Shown here: positions 1 through 9,491 of the stretch, piece after piece | How positions within the stretch are numbered: the stretch's first letter is position 1 | Layout of the letters: each line of letters opens with the position of its first letter | Position numbers and translations under genes: made by a program | The notes under the pieces: model-generated | What the model was told of the DNA's origin: nothing | Databases searched by the model: none | Seen by the model: only the letters and a program-made list of their open reading frames with translations | NCBI RefSeq assembly: GCF_902859945.1 | Contig: NZ_CADIKL010000001.1 | Coordinates: 186,001 to 250,000 of the forward strand | DNA length: 64,000 bases | Source of the DNA: Paraburkholderia caffeinitolerans | Lineage (GTDB): Bacteria; Pseudomonadota; Gammaproteobacteria; Burkholderiales; Burkholderiaceae | Direction: 5' to 3'

Positions 1-95
1 GCGGGCATGCAGCTTCGACACCCGGCGCGCAGCTTCGGTGCCGGGCACACACCCTTGTGCCATGATGGCCGGACCTTCTTTTGCCGGAATCCGCC

Positions 96-1214
96 ATGCC
101 CCATTCCGCCTGGGTTCGCGAAGCGATCCGCAAGATCGACGCGGACTTTAACCGCTCCGCCGACACCCATCTCGTGCCGCTCGACCTGCCGGGCTACCCC
201 GATCTGCGCTTCTATTTGAAGGACGAGTCGAGCCATCCCACCGGCAGCCTCAAGCACCGGCTCGCTCGCTCGCTGTTTCTTTACGCGCTGTGCAACGGCT
301 GGCTCTACGAGAAGAGCACCGTGGTGGAAGCATCGAGCGGCTCGACCGCGATTTCCGAAGCCTACTTCGCGCGCCTGCTCGGGCTGCCGTTCGTCGCGGT
401 GATCCCGGCCAGCACCTCGCGCCAGAAAATCGAGGAGATCGAGTTTTACGGCGGGCGCTGCCATCTTGTAAACACGTCCGCGGAGATCTACGACGAGTCG
501 CACCGCATCGCGCAGGCGCTGGGCGGCCACTACATGGACCAGTTCACCTACGCCGAGCGCGCGACCGACTGGCGCGCCAATAACAACATCGCCGAATCGA
601 TTTTCCGGCAGATGACGGCCGAGGAACATCCCGTGCCGGCGTGGCTCGTGTCGAGCGGCGGCACCGGCGGCACGATCGCCACGCTCGGGCGCTACGTGCG
701 CTACACGCGGCACCTGACGCGCGTGCTCTGCGCCGACCCGGAGAATTCCGTATTTTTCGACTATTTCCGCAGCGTGCTGGCGGGCCGGCCCGAAGCGGGG
801 CTCACGCACGACACTGGCTCGCGCGTGGAAGGCATCGGCCGCCCGCGTGTGGAGCGCTCGTTTATTCCCACCTGCATCGACGCCATGGTGAAGGTGCCTG
901 ACGCGCTGTCCTTCGCGGCCATGCGCTATCTGGCGGGGCGGCTCGGCAAGCGCGTGGGTGGTTCGACGGGAACGAACTTCGTCGGCGTGCTGTGGCTGGC
1001 CGAGCGCATGAAGGCGCGCGGCGAGTCGGGCTCGATCGTGAGCTTGCTGTGCGACAGCGGCGAGCGCTACCTGTCGACCTATTACGACGACGCGTGGTTC
1101 GCGGCGCAAGGTATCGATCTTGCGAGCGCCGAGGCGTGGATCGCGCGGGCTGTGAATGGGGAGCCCGTGTTCGCCATGAGCGGCGCGGGCGGGGTGCAGT
1201 TCGCCGGGCTGTAA
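96..1214 (+). CDS. PLP-dependent cysteine synthase-family enzyme (tryptophan-synthase-beta fold)
   Basis: This 372-residue protein belongs to fold-type II PLP enzymes related to cysteine synthase and threonine dehydratase. The motif HPTGSLKHR near residue 53 supplies the Schiff-base lysine. SSGSTAIS is the substrate loop and [10 protein letters not shown] binds the PLP phosphate. I use the ATG at 96; an in-frame TTG at 81 would add five residues. The exact beta-replacement or elimination substrate cannot be read from the sequence. It sits alone at the left edge, convergent with the glycosidase gene at 1335-2687, so a link to EPS synthesis is only positional. Confidence 0.85.
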   Translation: MPHSAWVREAIRKIDADFNRSADTHLVPLDLPGYPDLRFYLKDESSHPTGSLKHRLARSLFLYALCNGWLYEKSTVVEASSGSTAISEAYFARLLGLPFVAVIPASTSRQKIEEIEFYGGRCHLVNTSAEIYDESHRIAQALGGHYMDQFTYAERATDWRANNNIAESIFRQMTAEEHPVPAWLVSSGGTGGTIATLGRYVRYTRHLTRVLCADPENSVFFDYFRSVLAGRPEAGLTHDTGSRVEGIGRPRVERSFIPTCIDAMVKVPDALSFAAMRYLAGRLGKRVGGSTGTNFVGVLWLAERMKARGESGSIVSLLCDSGERYLSTYYDDAWFAAQGIDLASAEAWIARAVNGEPVFAMSGAGGVQFAGL

Positions 1215-1334
1215 GGCGAGCGGCGCACGCCGAACGTGAAGGCGGATTTCAAATGGCGCATGTTTCTCTACGCCGCGTGCCCAGGCGTGTACCGGCCGTT
1301 TTTTTCGCTGCGTTAGAACTGCAGCATTAGTGGC

Positions 1335-2687
1335 TCACGCGCCCGGCGTGCCCGCGAGCGTGACTTCGAGCAGCACGACGTGATCGGGCACCTCCACCGC
1401 GAGCCGTTGCAAATCGGCGTGCGTGGCGAGCGGCGTGGCTGAAACGGTCGGATCGTAGAGCGCGACGCGGCCTGCCTTCGCGCCGAAGTCGACTTGCACA
1501 CTCACGGGCGGCGCGTTCAGCGGCTTGCCCGTTGCCCGGTCCCAGAACGGTGCTTCGTTCCAGAGCGCGATGAAGTAGCGCCCATCGCTGCGCGTGAGCA
1601 GCAGACTGCGCGCCGATTGCGGCATACCGCTCAATACGCAGGATGACGAAGCATTCGGCGAATTCGCATTAGCCGCGCCTTCAGTGGCATTCGCGCGCAG
1701 GATCGCGGTGAGATTGCGGATCGCGCTGGCCGAGGGCTTCGGCGTATGGTCGTAGCGGAACAGGCCGTAGTGCATCTCGTTGTTCTTATGCTGCGGATCG
1801 GGTTTTTCGTCGAGCAGTTCGTAGAGGTAAGTGCGCGTGACGCCCAGGCTCGCCGCATCGAACAGGCCGTTGAGCACGCCTTTCGCCTGGGTCGCTTCAT
1901 CGACGCCGAGGCTGTTCCAGCCCGCCTGCGGGCTCGAAAAATAGCCGAATTCCGTGAGCACGATAGGCAGTTGATACTTGCGCACGCTGTTGATGGCCCA
2001 CGGCAGCCAGAGCGCGCCGTTGGCGTTGTACGCGGGTTGATCGCCGTTTTGCGGATAGACGTGATGATTGGCGAAGTCCGCGGCGTTCGCGCGCGTGTCG
2101 ACCTTCGCGATGCCGTAGCCGGTCATGTCGTAGACCGGCACGCCCTTGAGCTGCGCGCTGCCGTGCACGTGCGCGTAGATCGCCCGTTGCGCGGCGAGGC
2201 CGGCGGCGTCGCCCTTGAGGCCGTTGTAGGTTATCGGGAAATTGTCGATCTCGTTGGGGCCTTCCACGGCGGCGATGCTGTCGGGCGCGAGCGCGGCGAA
2301 GCGGTCGAGCTGGCGCAGCGAGTTGTCGATATCGCCGAGTATCACGAAGTTGAACTTCGCGCCGTGCTGCGCGAGCCAGAGGTAGCTCGACAGCGGAATC
2401 GACTCGGCCGGCGCGCCTTCGCGCACGTGGTGCACGCCGGCCCATGCGAGATCGTCGCTGACCTTGCGCACGTCGGCGTAGGCGCCATCCGTGAAGTTGA
2501 TGTGGATGGTCACGCCGATGGAGTCGAGCAGGGCGTCGGCGCTGATGGCGCGCGTCTGCTGCGCGGCGAGCGCGGCGGTGAACGGCGGCGCGCTCAGCGT
2601 GGTGAATAGCGTGATGACCAGCGCAAAGCCGATCGTCACGATGAAGCGCGTCGCGCAGGCCGCTGCTTGCATGGCGAGGCCTCGCAT
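1335..2687 (-). CDS. Secreted glycoside hydrolase of clan GH-A type (PslG/GH39- or GH5-like)
   Basis: The 450-residue protein begins with a long hydrophobic signal segment (about residues 12-42, ending near ALAAQ), so it is exported. The body looks like a TIM-barrel glycosidase. GPNEID places Glu146 after a strand as in the clan GH-A acid/base Asn-Glu pair, and LTEFGY places Glu246 as nucleophile candidate. The start is 2 bp after the stop of the flippase gene, so the two are translationally linked. Periplasmic glycosidases such as PslG in Pseudomonas are encoded inside EPS loci and trim or release the polymer. A similar role is likely here, though the exact GH family is not certain. Confidence 0.75.
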   Translation of the reverse strand: MRGLAMQAAACATRFIVTIGFALVITLFTTLSAPPFTAALAAQQTRAISADALLDSIGVTIHINFTDGAYADVRKVSDDLAWAGVHHVREGAPAESIPLSSYLWLAQHGAKFNFVILGDIDNSLRQLDRFAALAPDSIAAVEGPNEIDNFPITYNGLKGDAAGLAAQRAIYAHVHGSAQLKGVPVYDMTGYGIAKVDTRANAADFANHHVYPQNGDQPAYNANGALWLPWAINSVRKYQLPIVLTEFGYFSSPQAGWNSLGVDEATQAKGVLNGLFDAASLGVTRTYLYELLDEKPDPQHKNNEMHYGLFRYDHTPKPSASAIRNLTAILRANATEGAANANSPNASSSCVLSGMPQSARSLLLTRSDGRYFIALWNEAPFWDRATGKPLNAPPVSVQVDFGAKAGRVALYDPTVSATPLATHADLQRLAVEVPDHVVLLEVTLAGTPGA

Positions 2688-2689
2688 GC

Positions 2690-4195
2690 TCACTGGCCTT
2701 GCGCCCAGCGCCGCGTATGGCTGCGCATCGACGCGAACAGGCCCAGCACGCGCGCGCACGCTTGCGGCTCGGCACGCGCGGCCCACACCAGCGCCACGAG
2801 GGTCATGCCGATCCAGCAGCCGATGCTCGGCCACGTGAGCGGCGCGAACAGCAGTGTCGCTACGTACGCCGCCGCGATGATCAGCGCGGGCACCAACAGC
2901 ATGCGCGCCGGGCGTGCGCTCAGGTGCGCGGCGCGCAATAGCAGCACGCCGTCGAGCAGGCAGCGCGCGCTCCACGCGAGCGCCGCGCCGAGCACGCCGA
3001 AGGTGTGCAGCGCCCACCACAGCAGCACGAAGAACGGCACCATTTCGTAGACCTGAAAACGCGCGACGATGCCGGGCCGGCCGGTTGCCTGCAGATGGCA
3101 GCCCACGAGGTTCGCGAGCGAATTGATCCAGATGCCGACGAGAATCGTCTCGCCCACCGACATGGCGTGAGAGGCGAACTCCGCGCCCACCCACAGCGAC
3201 AGGAACGGATGCATGAGGAACATGCCGAACACGACCATCGGCGTGAGCGCGGCGGCGAGTCCGCGTATCGCGCTGGCCGACAACTCGGCGGCGCCGGCGG
3301 CGTCGAGTGCGGAGAGCCGTGGAAACAGCGTGCGCGAGATGACGATCGGAATGACCCGCACGCGCCCGGCTAGATTGAACGGCACCTGATACCAGGTGAC
3401 CGCCTGGGGCCCGAGCGCGTTGCCAATCATCATGCGGTCGGCGGTTTCGAGCAGCGGCTGCGCGAGGCTCGTCACGCTGATCCACGCGCCGTACGAGAAC
3501 AGCTTGCCGACCCAGACGCGGCGCGGGCCGCCCGCGAAGCGCAGCGGAAACACGCGCCACACGACGACGACGTTGAGCAGCAGCGCGGTGACGCCGGCCA
3601 CCAGCGTGCCGTACACGAGATAGCGCAGGTTCGGCCCGAACAGCAGCGCCATGACGAGCGGAATGGTCTGATACATCAGCGTGACCGGCAACTGCACCGC
3701 GTTGAGCGTGCCGAAGCGCTCGCGCCCGATCATCGCGCCGTTGAACACGCTGATGAGATTCGAGAGCGGCACGAGGCAGGCCACGCAGGGCAGCGCGGGC
3801 AAGAGTTCGGCGCGCAGGTCCTGCCCCATGTCGAAATAGCCGATCAGCGCGTGCATGAGTGCGAAGAGCGCGACGCCGCCGGCGAGCCCCAGCGCCGCGT
3901 TCAGGATCAGCGCGGTCCACAGCACCGATTCGCGTTCGGCGGGCGTGGCGTCGGAGAGTTGCGCGATGCGGTTCGAGGTGGCCGAGGACAGCCCCAGATC
4001 GAGAAAGCCGAAATAGCCCTGCACCATCCAGACGATCGCCAGCACGCCGTAGCGCGCCGCGCCGATTTGCTGGAGATAAATGGGCGTTGTCACGAGCGCG
4101 ACGAACATCGGCAGAACGCTGCCGCCGAAGTTCAGCGCGGCGCTGCGCTTGAGGCTCGGCTTTTCTCTCGGCGGGGGACTGGGCTTGTCGGTCAT
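2690..4195 (-). CDS. Wzx-like lipid-linked oligosaccharide flippase (MOP superfamily)
   Basis: This is a 501-residue polytopic membrane protein with about 12-14 hydrophobic segments. The opening SLKRSAALNFGGSVLP is typical of polysaccharide flippases of the MOP superfamily. The start is placed at the ATG at 4195 (MTDKPSPPP); an upstream in-frame extension to 4318 is basic, lacks a hydrophobic start and lies in the divergent promoter region. It should move undecaprenyl-linked EPS repeat units across the inner membrane for the Wzy-like polymerase encoded at 24891-26417. It is co-transcribed with the glycosidase that follows and divergent from the tandem hydrolase gene. Confidence 0.88.
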   Translation of the reverse strand: MTDKPSPPPREKPSLKRSAALNFGGSVLPMFVALVTTPIYLQQIGAARYGVLAIVWMVQGYFGFLDLGLSSATSNRIAQLSDATPAERESVLWTALILNAALGLAGGVALFALMHALIGYFDMGQDLRAELLPALPCVACLVPLSNLISVFNGAMIGRERFGTLNAVQLPVTLMYQTIPLVMALLFGPNLRYLVYGTLVAGVTALLLNVVVVWRVFPLRFAGGPRRVWVGKLFSYGAWISVTSLAQPLLETADRMMIGNALGPQAVTWYQVPFNLAGRVRVIPIVISRTLFPRLSALDAAGAAELSASAIRGLAAALTPMVVFGMFLMHPFLSLWVGAEFASHAMSVGETILVGIWINSLANLVGCHLQATGRPGIVARFQVYEMVPFFVLLWWALHTFGVLGAALAWSARCLLDGVLLLRAAHLSARPARMLLVPALIIAAAYVATLLFAPLTWPSIGCWIGMTLVALVWAARAEPQACARVLGLFASMRSHTRRWAQGQ

Positions 4196-4450
4196 GGTGT
4201 GGTCGGATTGCAGGCGGAGGCGTACGTGCGCGTACAGGCACCTCCTCGCGCTTCGGTCGATAAGCGCGTGCCGCTCATTCTGGACGAGACATGCATGCGC
4301 GTTTGTGCGTCGGCGCACGGAGCCGCGAGGCGCAAAAAATTAAATTTGCCTTACATCATTCCATTGCGCGCCATGCCATGGCGCCGCATGCATTGCTGAG
4401 TTTGCCCGGGAGCGGGCCGCCGGCCACGCCATTGAGGGAGGAAGCATTCC

Positions 4451-6319
4451 ATGGTTCCTGTCGTTTTTGAAGGCGCTTTCGGCTGGCTGCATCCGGCCGG
4501 GGGCAGCACGGGCGTCGTGCTGTGCAATCCGTTTGGCTATGACGCGCTGTGCACGCACCGCGGCTGGCGCAAGCTGGCCGAGCGGCTCGCGGCGGCGGGC
4601 ATGCCGGTGCTGCGCTTCGACTACCCGGGCACCGGCGACGCCGAAGGCATGGAGGACGACCCGGGCCGCGTGGAGGCATGGCTCGCCAGCGTGGCCGCCG
4701 CCGTGAAGCATCTGCGGGCATGGACTGGTGTGACGCGCGTGGCGCTCGTGGGCTTGCGCCTGGGGGCCACGCTCGCGGCGTTGAGCGCAGAGCGGATGCT
4801 CGGTGTGAGCGAGCCCGGCGTGGACTCGCCCGGCGTGGACTCGCTGGTACTGCTCGCGCCACCCGTCACCGGCCGCCGCTATATCCGCGAGTTGCGCGCG
4901 CACCGGCAGGGTTGGCTGAGCACGTCGGCGGGCATGGGCGCGGCGCCCATCGCCGACGATGCTGGCTACGTGGAAGCCTTCGGCTTCGGCCTGCACGGCG
5001 AGGACATCGCCACGCTCTCGGCCATCGATCTGATGCGCGACACGCGCGCGCCCGCGCGGCGCGTGCTGCTGCTCGACTCGAGCGGCACGAACCTCGCTGC
5101 CACACTTGCCGCGCATTACACGCAGCACGGTGTGCAGGTCGAACAGGGCGGTTTTGAGGAATCCGACCGTTTCATGCTGGAAGCGCTCTATAGCGAGGAA
5201 CCTGTCGACGCGTTCACGCGCGTGAGCGCCTGGCTTGCCGAGGACGCGCAACGCGCCGCCGCCGATCAGTCCGCGAATCTCGCGAATCTCGTGGATCTCG
5301 CGCCGGTCGAGCCACAGCCGCATCTGCGGCTCGCGCGCCACCGCGCGACCGAGCGGCCCGTGCGCTTTGGCCATTGCTTCGGCATTCACTGCGAACCCGA
5401 CACCCCCCGGCCCGATGCGCCTGCCGTGCTGTTCATCAACACGGGCGCGGCGCATCACATCGGCGATGGTCGCATTGCGGTGCTGCTGGCGCGGCGGCTC
5501 GCGGAGCAGGGCGTGGCCTCGCTGCGCATGGACGTCGGCGGCCTTGGCGACGCGCAGCCGTCGGCGCCCGAGGTGACGCTCGACTGGCTCTATTCCACCG
5601 CGCTGCGCGATGACGCGGCCAGCGGCGCGGACTGGCTCGTCGCGCGTGGCCATGCGCGCGTGGCAGCCTTCGGTGTGTGCGGCGGCGCATTCGTGAGCCT
5701 GCACGTGTGCGCGCTGCATCCGAACGTGGTGGCCGCGTATGGCGTGAATCTGCAGAAGTTTACGTGGGACGGCGCGGGGCGCTCGCCGGGCGAGCAGCGC
5801 GTGGTCTCGTCGAAGACTTATCTGCACGCCGCGTTCAGCGCCGACAAGTGGAAGCGCGCGCTGCGCGGCCAGACCGACAGCAATCCGCTGCGCATCGCCA
5901 CCGTGCTCGCGAAGCGCATCCTGCGTCGCGCGGTGTTCGCCTTCGCGCATGCGATCGAGCGCAAGACGGGACGGCCCGTTGCCGCCAACGAGGCGCGCAC
6001 GCTGCTGGGTGACATCGATGCTAAGCAGGTGCGGTTGCGCCTCGTGTACGGCGAATTCGACAGCGGCCTCGAAGAGGCGCGCTTGCAGCTTGGTGCGTCG
6101 TTCGCCGCGTTGCGCGCCGTGGCGAACGTGCGCGCGATGACACTGCCGCGTCTCGACCACGCGCTATTCACGCGCGAGTCGCGCAATGCCGTGATGGACG
6201 ATGTCGAAGGGTGGCTGCGTGCGGAGTTGATGCGCGAAAGCGCGCACGCCGCCGCGGGCGTGAGCGATGGCGCCGCGCTTGCCGCAGCGGGGGGCGCGGT
6301 ATCGGGCGCGGCGGCTTGA
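4451..6319 (+). CDS. Tandem alpha/beta-hydrolase-fold protein
   Basis: The 622-residue product contains two alpha/beta-hydrolase domains in a row (about residues 1-270 and 300-600). In the first, the nucleophile elbow reads GLRLGAT, so the usual serine is Arg103. In the second it reads GVCGGAF, giving Cys410 as in dienelactone-hydrolase-type elbows. The first domain resembles exosortase-associated hydrolases, which share the GLRLG elbow. A GGAGGAAG ribosome site precedes the ATG. The coding sequence holds short in-frame tandem repeats at 4814-4843 (15-bp unit) and 5275-5303 (9-bp unit). It may act as a polysaccharide-associated esterase; the substrate is unknown. Confidence 0.75.
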   Translation: MVPVVFEGAFGWLHPAGGSTGVVLCNPFGYDALCTHRGWRKLAERLAAAGMPVLRFDYPGTGDAEGMEDDPGRVEAWLASVAAAVKHLRAWTGVTRVALVGLRLGATLAALSAERMLGVSEPGVDSPGVDSLVLLAPPVTGRRYIRELRAHRQGWLSTSAGMGAAPIADDAGYVEAFGFGLHGEDIATLSAIDLMRDTRAPARRVLLLDSSGTNLAATLAAHYTQHGVQVEQGGFEESDRFMLEALYSEEPVDAFTRVSAWLAEDAQRAAADQSANLANLVDLAPVEPQPHLRLARHRATERPVRFGHCFGIHCEPDTPRPDAPAVLFINTGAAHHIGDGRIAVLLARRLAEQGVASLRMDVGGLGDAQPSAPEVTLDWLYSTALRDDAASGADWLVARGHARVAAFGVCGGAFVSLHVCALHPNVVAAYGVNLQKFTWDGAGRSPGEQRVVSSKTYLHAAFSADKWKRALRGQTDSNPLRIATVLAKRILRRAVFAFAHAIERKTGRPVAANEARTLLGDIDAKQVRLRLVYGEFDSGLEEARLQLGASFAALRAVANVRAMTLPRLDHALFTRESRNAVMDDVEGWLRAELMRESAHAAAGVSDGAALAAAGGAVSGAAA

Positions 6320-6343
6320 ATTCGCTCGTCCGTGCGCGGCCTG

Positions 6344-6799
6344 CTATGCAACCGTTGCGTTCAGGTGATGGCTCAAGTCGCCCGTCATGTCCATCAGCGA
6401 GTAGTCGCGAAACGAAAAGCGCCACACGCCTTCGACGCGCTCGAACTCGTCACGATAACGCCCGGCCGCAATGGGCTGCAGCGCAAAGCCATCGGTCGCC
6501 TGCAAGACCGTGTAGTACGAGCGGGCCGTTGCGCGGTGCGCCTGCTCGTCTATTTCGATGATCGGATTGGTGACGATGTGTTTGGTCCGTGGCGTGCCGC
6601 AGGGATAGCGCTTAACGAGGCCATGCAACAGCCGCAGGAAGTCTTGCGCGCCAAGCAGATCGCTTTCGTCGCGTATCTTCAGGCGCGCGTGCTGGAACAG
6701 CGCGGCCGCGCCATCCCAGTCGCCGCTGTCCATGCATTCGGCGTATCGGTACAGCAGGTTGCTGATTTGCAGCGCGCTATCGCTCATGTCCGCGTCCAT
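6344..6799 (-). CDS. NTF2-like/SnoaL-like protein
   Basis: This small protein of 151 residues (147 from the alternative ATG at 6787) has the cone-shaped NTF2/SnoaL-like pattern: an N-terminal helix with LLYRYAECMDSGDWDGAAALF, then beta strands ending in WRFSFRDYSLMDM. The family includes dehydratases, isomerases and small ring-hydroxylating-dioxygenase-like subunits, so a chemical function cannot be assigned. It lies downstream of the GH2 gene on the same strand with a gap of about 75 bp and is convergent with the tandem hydrolase gene, with only 24 bp between the stops. Confidence 0.7.
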   Translation of the reverse strand: MDADMSDSALQISNLLYRYAECMDSGDWDGAAALFQHARLKIRDESDLLGAQDFLRLLHGLVKRYPCGTPRTKHIVTNPIIEIDEQAHRATARSYYTVLQATDGFALQPIAAGRYRDEFERVEGVWRFSFRDYSLMDMTGDLSHHLNATVA

Positions 6800-6873
6800 C
6801 GGCTAAAGGGGATGGCAAGAACATAGACCGGCAGGCTGCGTGCTGACTTCCTCCGAGTGGACTAGGTTCGGCG

Positions 6874-9441
6874 TCAGCGATAAAACACGGGCGCCGTTGC
6901 GTTGATCGCGCGAACCTCGCCATCGGGCGCAACATCAGGTGCGCCTGCTTCGAGCGGCACCAGATCGATCGCAACAGGCCGGTTCGGCGGCAGATGAAAC
7001 CAGTCGCGCCGCGCGCGGTAATGCGCGTCGGCAATATGCACGCAGCGCGCGAAGCGTTGCGCTTCGATCACGAGCTGCCAGCCGCTTTCGATGCGTTGCG
7101 GCGTTACGGCGATGCCCAGGTCGTGCCGCTCATGCGCGCGCCGCTCGGGCAAATGAAACGCTTCCGAAACAATCGCGCCGCTCGCCGGGTCGCGCAGCGT
7201 GGCGATCGTCACGTCGTGCGCGCGCGGCCCGAAACGGTACGCGTGCGTGAGGTCGAAGAAGCGTCCGAGCAAATCGGCGGCGCTCACGCGCTGCACGCTG
7301 CGCGGTGCGAGTTCGACCGTGCGCGAGCCCCGCGCGACTGTCACCGCGCCGTCGCGCAGGCAGACGAGTTCCAACTGCGGCGCGAGCGCGTGCGCACCGT
7401 CGTTGACGAGGTGGATGTCGAGGCCGTTGAGCCCCTCGTCGGTAATCACGGCCTGCACCGGCTGGAGTACCTGCGCGAGCCCATGCCACGCGCTCTTGGG
7501 CCGGCCGAGCGCGTCGATCGTCCCCCAGCCCGCGCCCGCGCGCAGGTCCTGCAATTGCCACACGAGCCCGCCGCCGCACGATGAGCCGGCGCGGCGCCAT
7601 TCGGCGAACACGTCGATCATCAACTCGGCCACCACGGCGCGCGAGAGGTCCAGATAGCGTTGCGGGTCTTCGTAGCGCACCTGCGAGGGCTCGATGCCAA
7701 AGAGCGCGCGCACGTAGTGGTCGCGCACGTCGTCGAAATCCCAGCCCGAGCCGGGGTCGCGCGGCACGGCCGCCTTCCAGCGCGGGTCATGCGCGTGGAT
7801 CGTGCCGAGCGCGTCGTGCAGGGTGGCGTCGTCGGGCACGTTCGCGAATGCAAGGCACTCCGAAGCAAATCGCACTTGCGAGCGGCGCACGTCGTCGAGC
7901 GGGCGCTGATAGGCGCTCACGCCGTAGTAGTGCGTGACGCCCGTGCGCGTCGAGAACGGCCAGGTGCCGCCCGAGGGCGAGTTGCTCACATAGGGCACGT
8001 CGGGCCGCTCGCGCGCGACGATGGCGGGCAGTTGCTGCGTGAACAGCGCCTGCTCGCGCATCTCGGGCGGCAGGCCGAACATCGCGCCTTGCTGGTCGGC
8101 CTCGCTGCCGCCGCAGAGCACGGCAAGCGCAGCGAAGCGGCGCGTACGCGCGAGAAACTGCGTGGCCTCGGTCTCGACGGCGGTCGTGAAGGCCGCGTCG
8201 GTCGGGTAGTCGAAATTGGCGAACGCGAAGTCTTGCCAGACGAGGATGCCGTGCGTGTCCGCGAGCCGGTAGAACGCGTCCGATTCGTAGACCATCGTGC
8301 CGCCCACGCGGATCATGTTCATGCCCGCCTCGCGCACGAGCGCGAAGGTGTGTTCGAGCTGTTCCTGCGTGCCCGTGAGCGTTGCGAGGTCGGCGCTGGT
8401 CCAGCACGCGCCGCGGCAGAACACCGGCACGCCGTTGATGCGCAGCGCGAAGCCCGCGTCATCGGGGCCACGTTCCACTTCGATGGTGCGAAAGCCCACT
8501 TCGCCCAGCCCGATGTCATGAAGCACTGCGTCTCGCGTCAATTGCAGCGTGATCGCGTGGCGGGTGGGCGCGCCGTGCGTATGCGGCCACCAGCGTTCGG
8601 CGCCAGGCACGCGCAGCGTACCGCTCAGCGTGTGCGCGTCGCGCCAGGCGAGCGCGGCTTGGGCCTGTGCGCAATGGAGCTTCGCGGCGGGCGCGTCGTC
8701 GTGAGCGTGCACGAAGCGCACGGCGACCTGCACGATGCCGTCGTCGCCTTGCATCGATGTCGAAAGGTCGACGCTGTGCAGCGCGTCGGGCGCATCGGCG
8801 AGCAGTTCGATGGGCCGCCATGGGCCCACGGCCGGCAGCGAGGGGCACCAGCCCGGCATGCGCCCGAGCAGCGTCGTGCGCACGTTGCGCAACGTGGCGG
8901 GCGTGACGAGGCGCGGACGCCAGCGCGCACGCGTGCGCCGCGCGGCGAGCGCGGCGTCGAGCGTGCGAAAGCACAGCGCGAGCGTGGCCGTGCCGCGCAG
9001 TTCGAATTCCACGTCGTGCGCGACGAACATCGAGTCGGAGGTGAGCAGCAGGCGCTCGTCGAGCCAGACCTCGGCGATCGAGGCGAGGCCGTGCAGGCGC
9101 AAACGGCGCATGCCGTGGCCCGTGAGCGTGAGCCGATACCAGTGATCGCGCGCGGAGTAGGGGGCGGGGTGTGCCGCATCGAGCTTGCCCGCCGCGCGCA
9201 GCGCCGAGGCGATCGTGCCCGGCACCGCGGCGTCGAGCCAGTCTTCGGCGCGCGTGGCCGCATCGAGCGCGGCGGGCGATGCGCACGCGCCAGGCGGCGT
9301 AGAGACGCATCGCCATCCCGTGTTCAGCGGTGTCGGCCAGAGGTCGTCGTGCGCAGGCGCATCGGCGCAACGCGGCGCGAGCGCGCCTTGATTCGGCCCG
9401 CTCGCGCCTGGTTCGTCGATATCGTTCGGCAGATTACGCAC
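6874..9441 (-). CDS. Glycoside hydrolase family 2 protein (beta-mannosidase-like)
   Basis: The 855-residue protein has the GH2 layout: an N-terminal sugar-binding sandwich (about 60-200), an immunoglobulin-like domain, and a TIM barrel from about residue 330. The acid/base glutamate is probably Glu448 in CGGSEADQ, and Glu528 in FASECLAF is a nucleophile candidate, matching beta-mannosidase spacing. No signal peptide is visible. Translation appears to start at a GTG (9441) with GGGGGAAA just upstream. It follows the DUF1839 gene by 50 bp and looks like the distal gene of the carrier-protein operon. A role in breaking down or remodelling oligosaccharide is likely; the sugar is not known. Confidence 0.82.
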   Translation of the reverse strand: MRNLPNDIDEPGASGPNQGALAPRCADAPAHDDLWPTPLNTGWRCVSTPPGACASPAALDAATRAEDWLDAAVPGTIASALRAAGKLDAAHPAPYSARDHWYRLTLTGHGMRRLRLHGLASIAEVWLDERLLLTSDSMFVAHDVEFELRGTATLALCFRTLDAALAARRTRARWRPRLVTPATLRNVRTTLLGRMPGWCPSLPAVGPWRPIELLADAPDALHSVDLSTSMQGDDGIVQVAVRFVHAHDDAPAAKLHCAQAQAALAWRDAHTLSGTLRVPGAERWWPHTHGAPTRHAITLQLTRDAVLHDIGLGEVGFRTIEVERGPDDAGFALRINGVPVFCRGACWTSADLATLTGTQEQLEHTFALVREAGMNMIRVGGTMVYESDAFYRLADTHGILVWQDFAFANFDYPTDAAFTTAVETEATQFLARTRRFAALAVLCGGSEADQQGAMFGLPPEMREQALFTQQLPAIVARERPDVPYVSNSPSGGTWPFSTRTGVTHYYGVSAYQRPLDDVRRSQVRFASECLAFANVPDDATLHDALGTIHAHDPRWKAAVPRDPGSGWDFDDVRDHYVRALFGIEPSQVRYEDPQRYLDLSRAVVAELMIDVFAEWRRAGSSCGGGLVWQLQDLRAGAGWGTIDALGRPKSAWHGLAQVLQPVQAVITDEGLNGLDIHLVNDGAHALAPQLELVCLRDGAVTVARGSRTVELAPRSVQRVSAADLLGRFFDLTHAYRFGPRAHDVTIATLRDPASGAIVSEAFHLPERRAHERHDLGIAVTPQRIESGWQLVIEAQRFARCVHIADAHYRARRDWFHLPPNRPVAIDLVPLEAGAPDVAPDGEVRAINATAPVFYR

Positions 9442-9491
9442 GCGTTTCCCCCGGGCTTCTGTCGCCCTTGTTCCCGCTTTTTGCCGTCACT

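Noticed and set aside
1335..4241. Single fused protein spanning the flippase and glycosidase genes
   Set aside because: The left part is an out-of-frame reading of the flippase. The true flippase frame ends at 2690 and the glycosidase starts at 2687 with its own signal peptide.
4340..6160. Long open frame of about 600 codons antisense to the tandem hydrolase
   Set aside because: Arg/His/Ala-rich shadow with no domain; the plus-strand frame has clear hydrolase motifs and a ribosome site.
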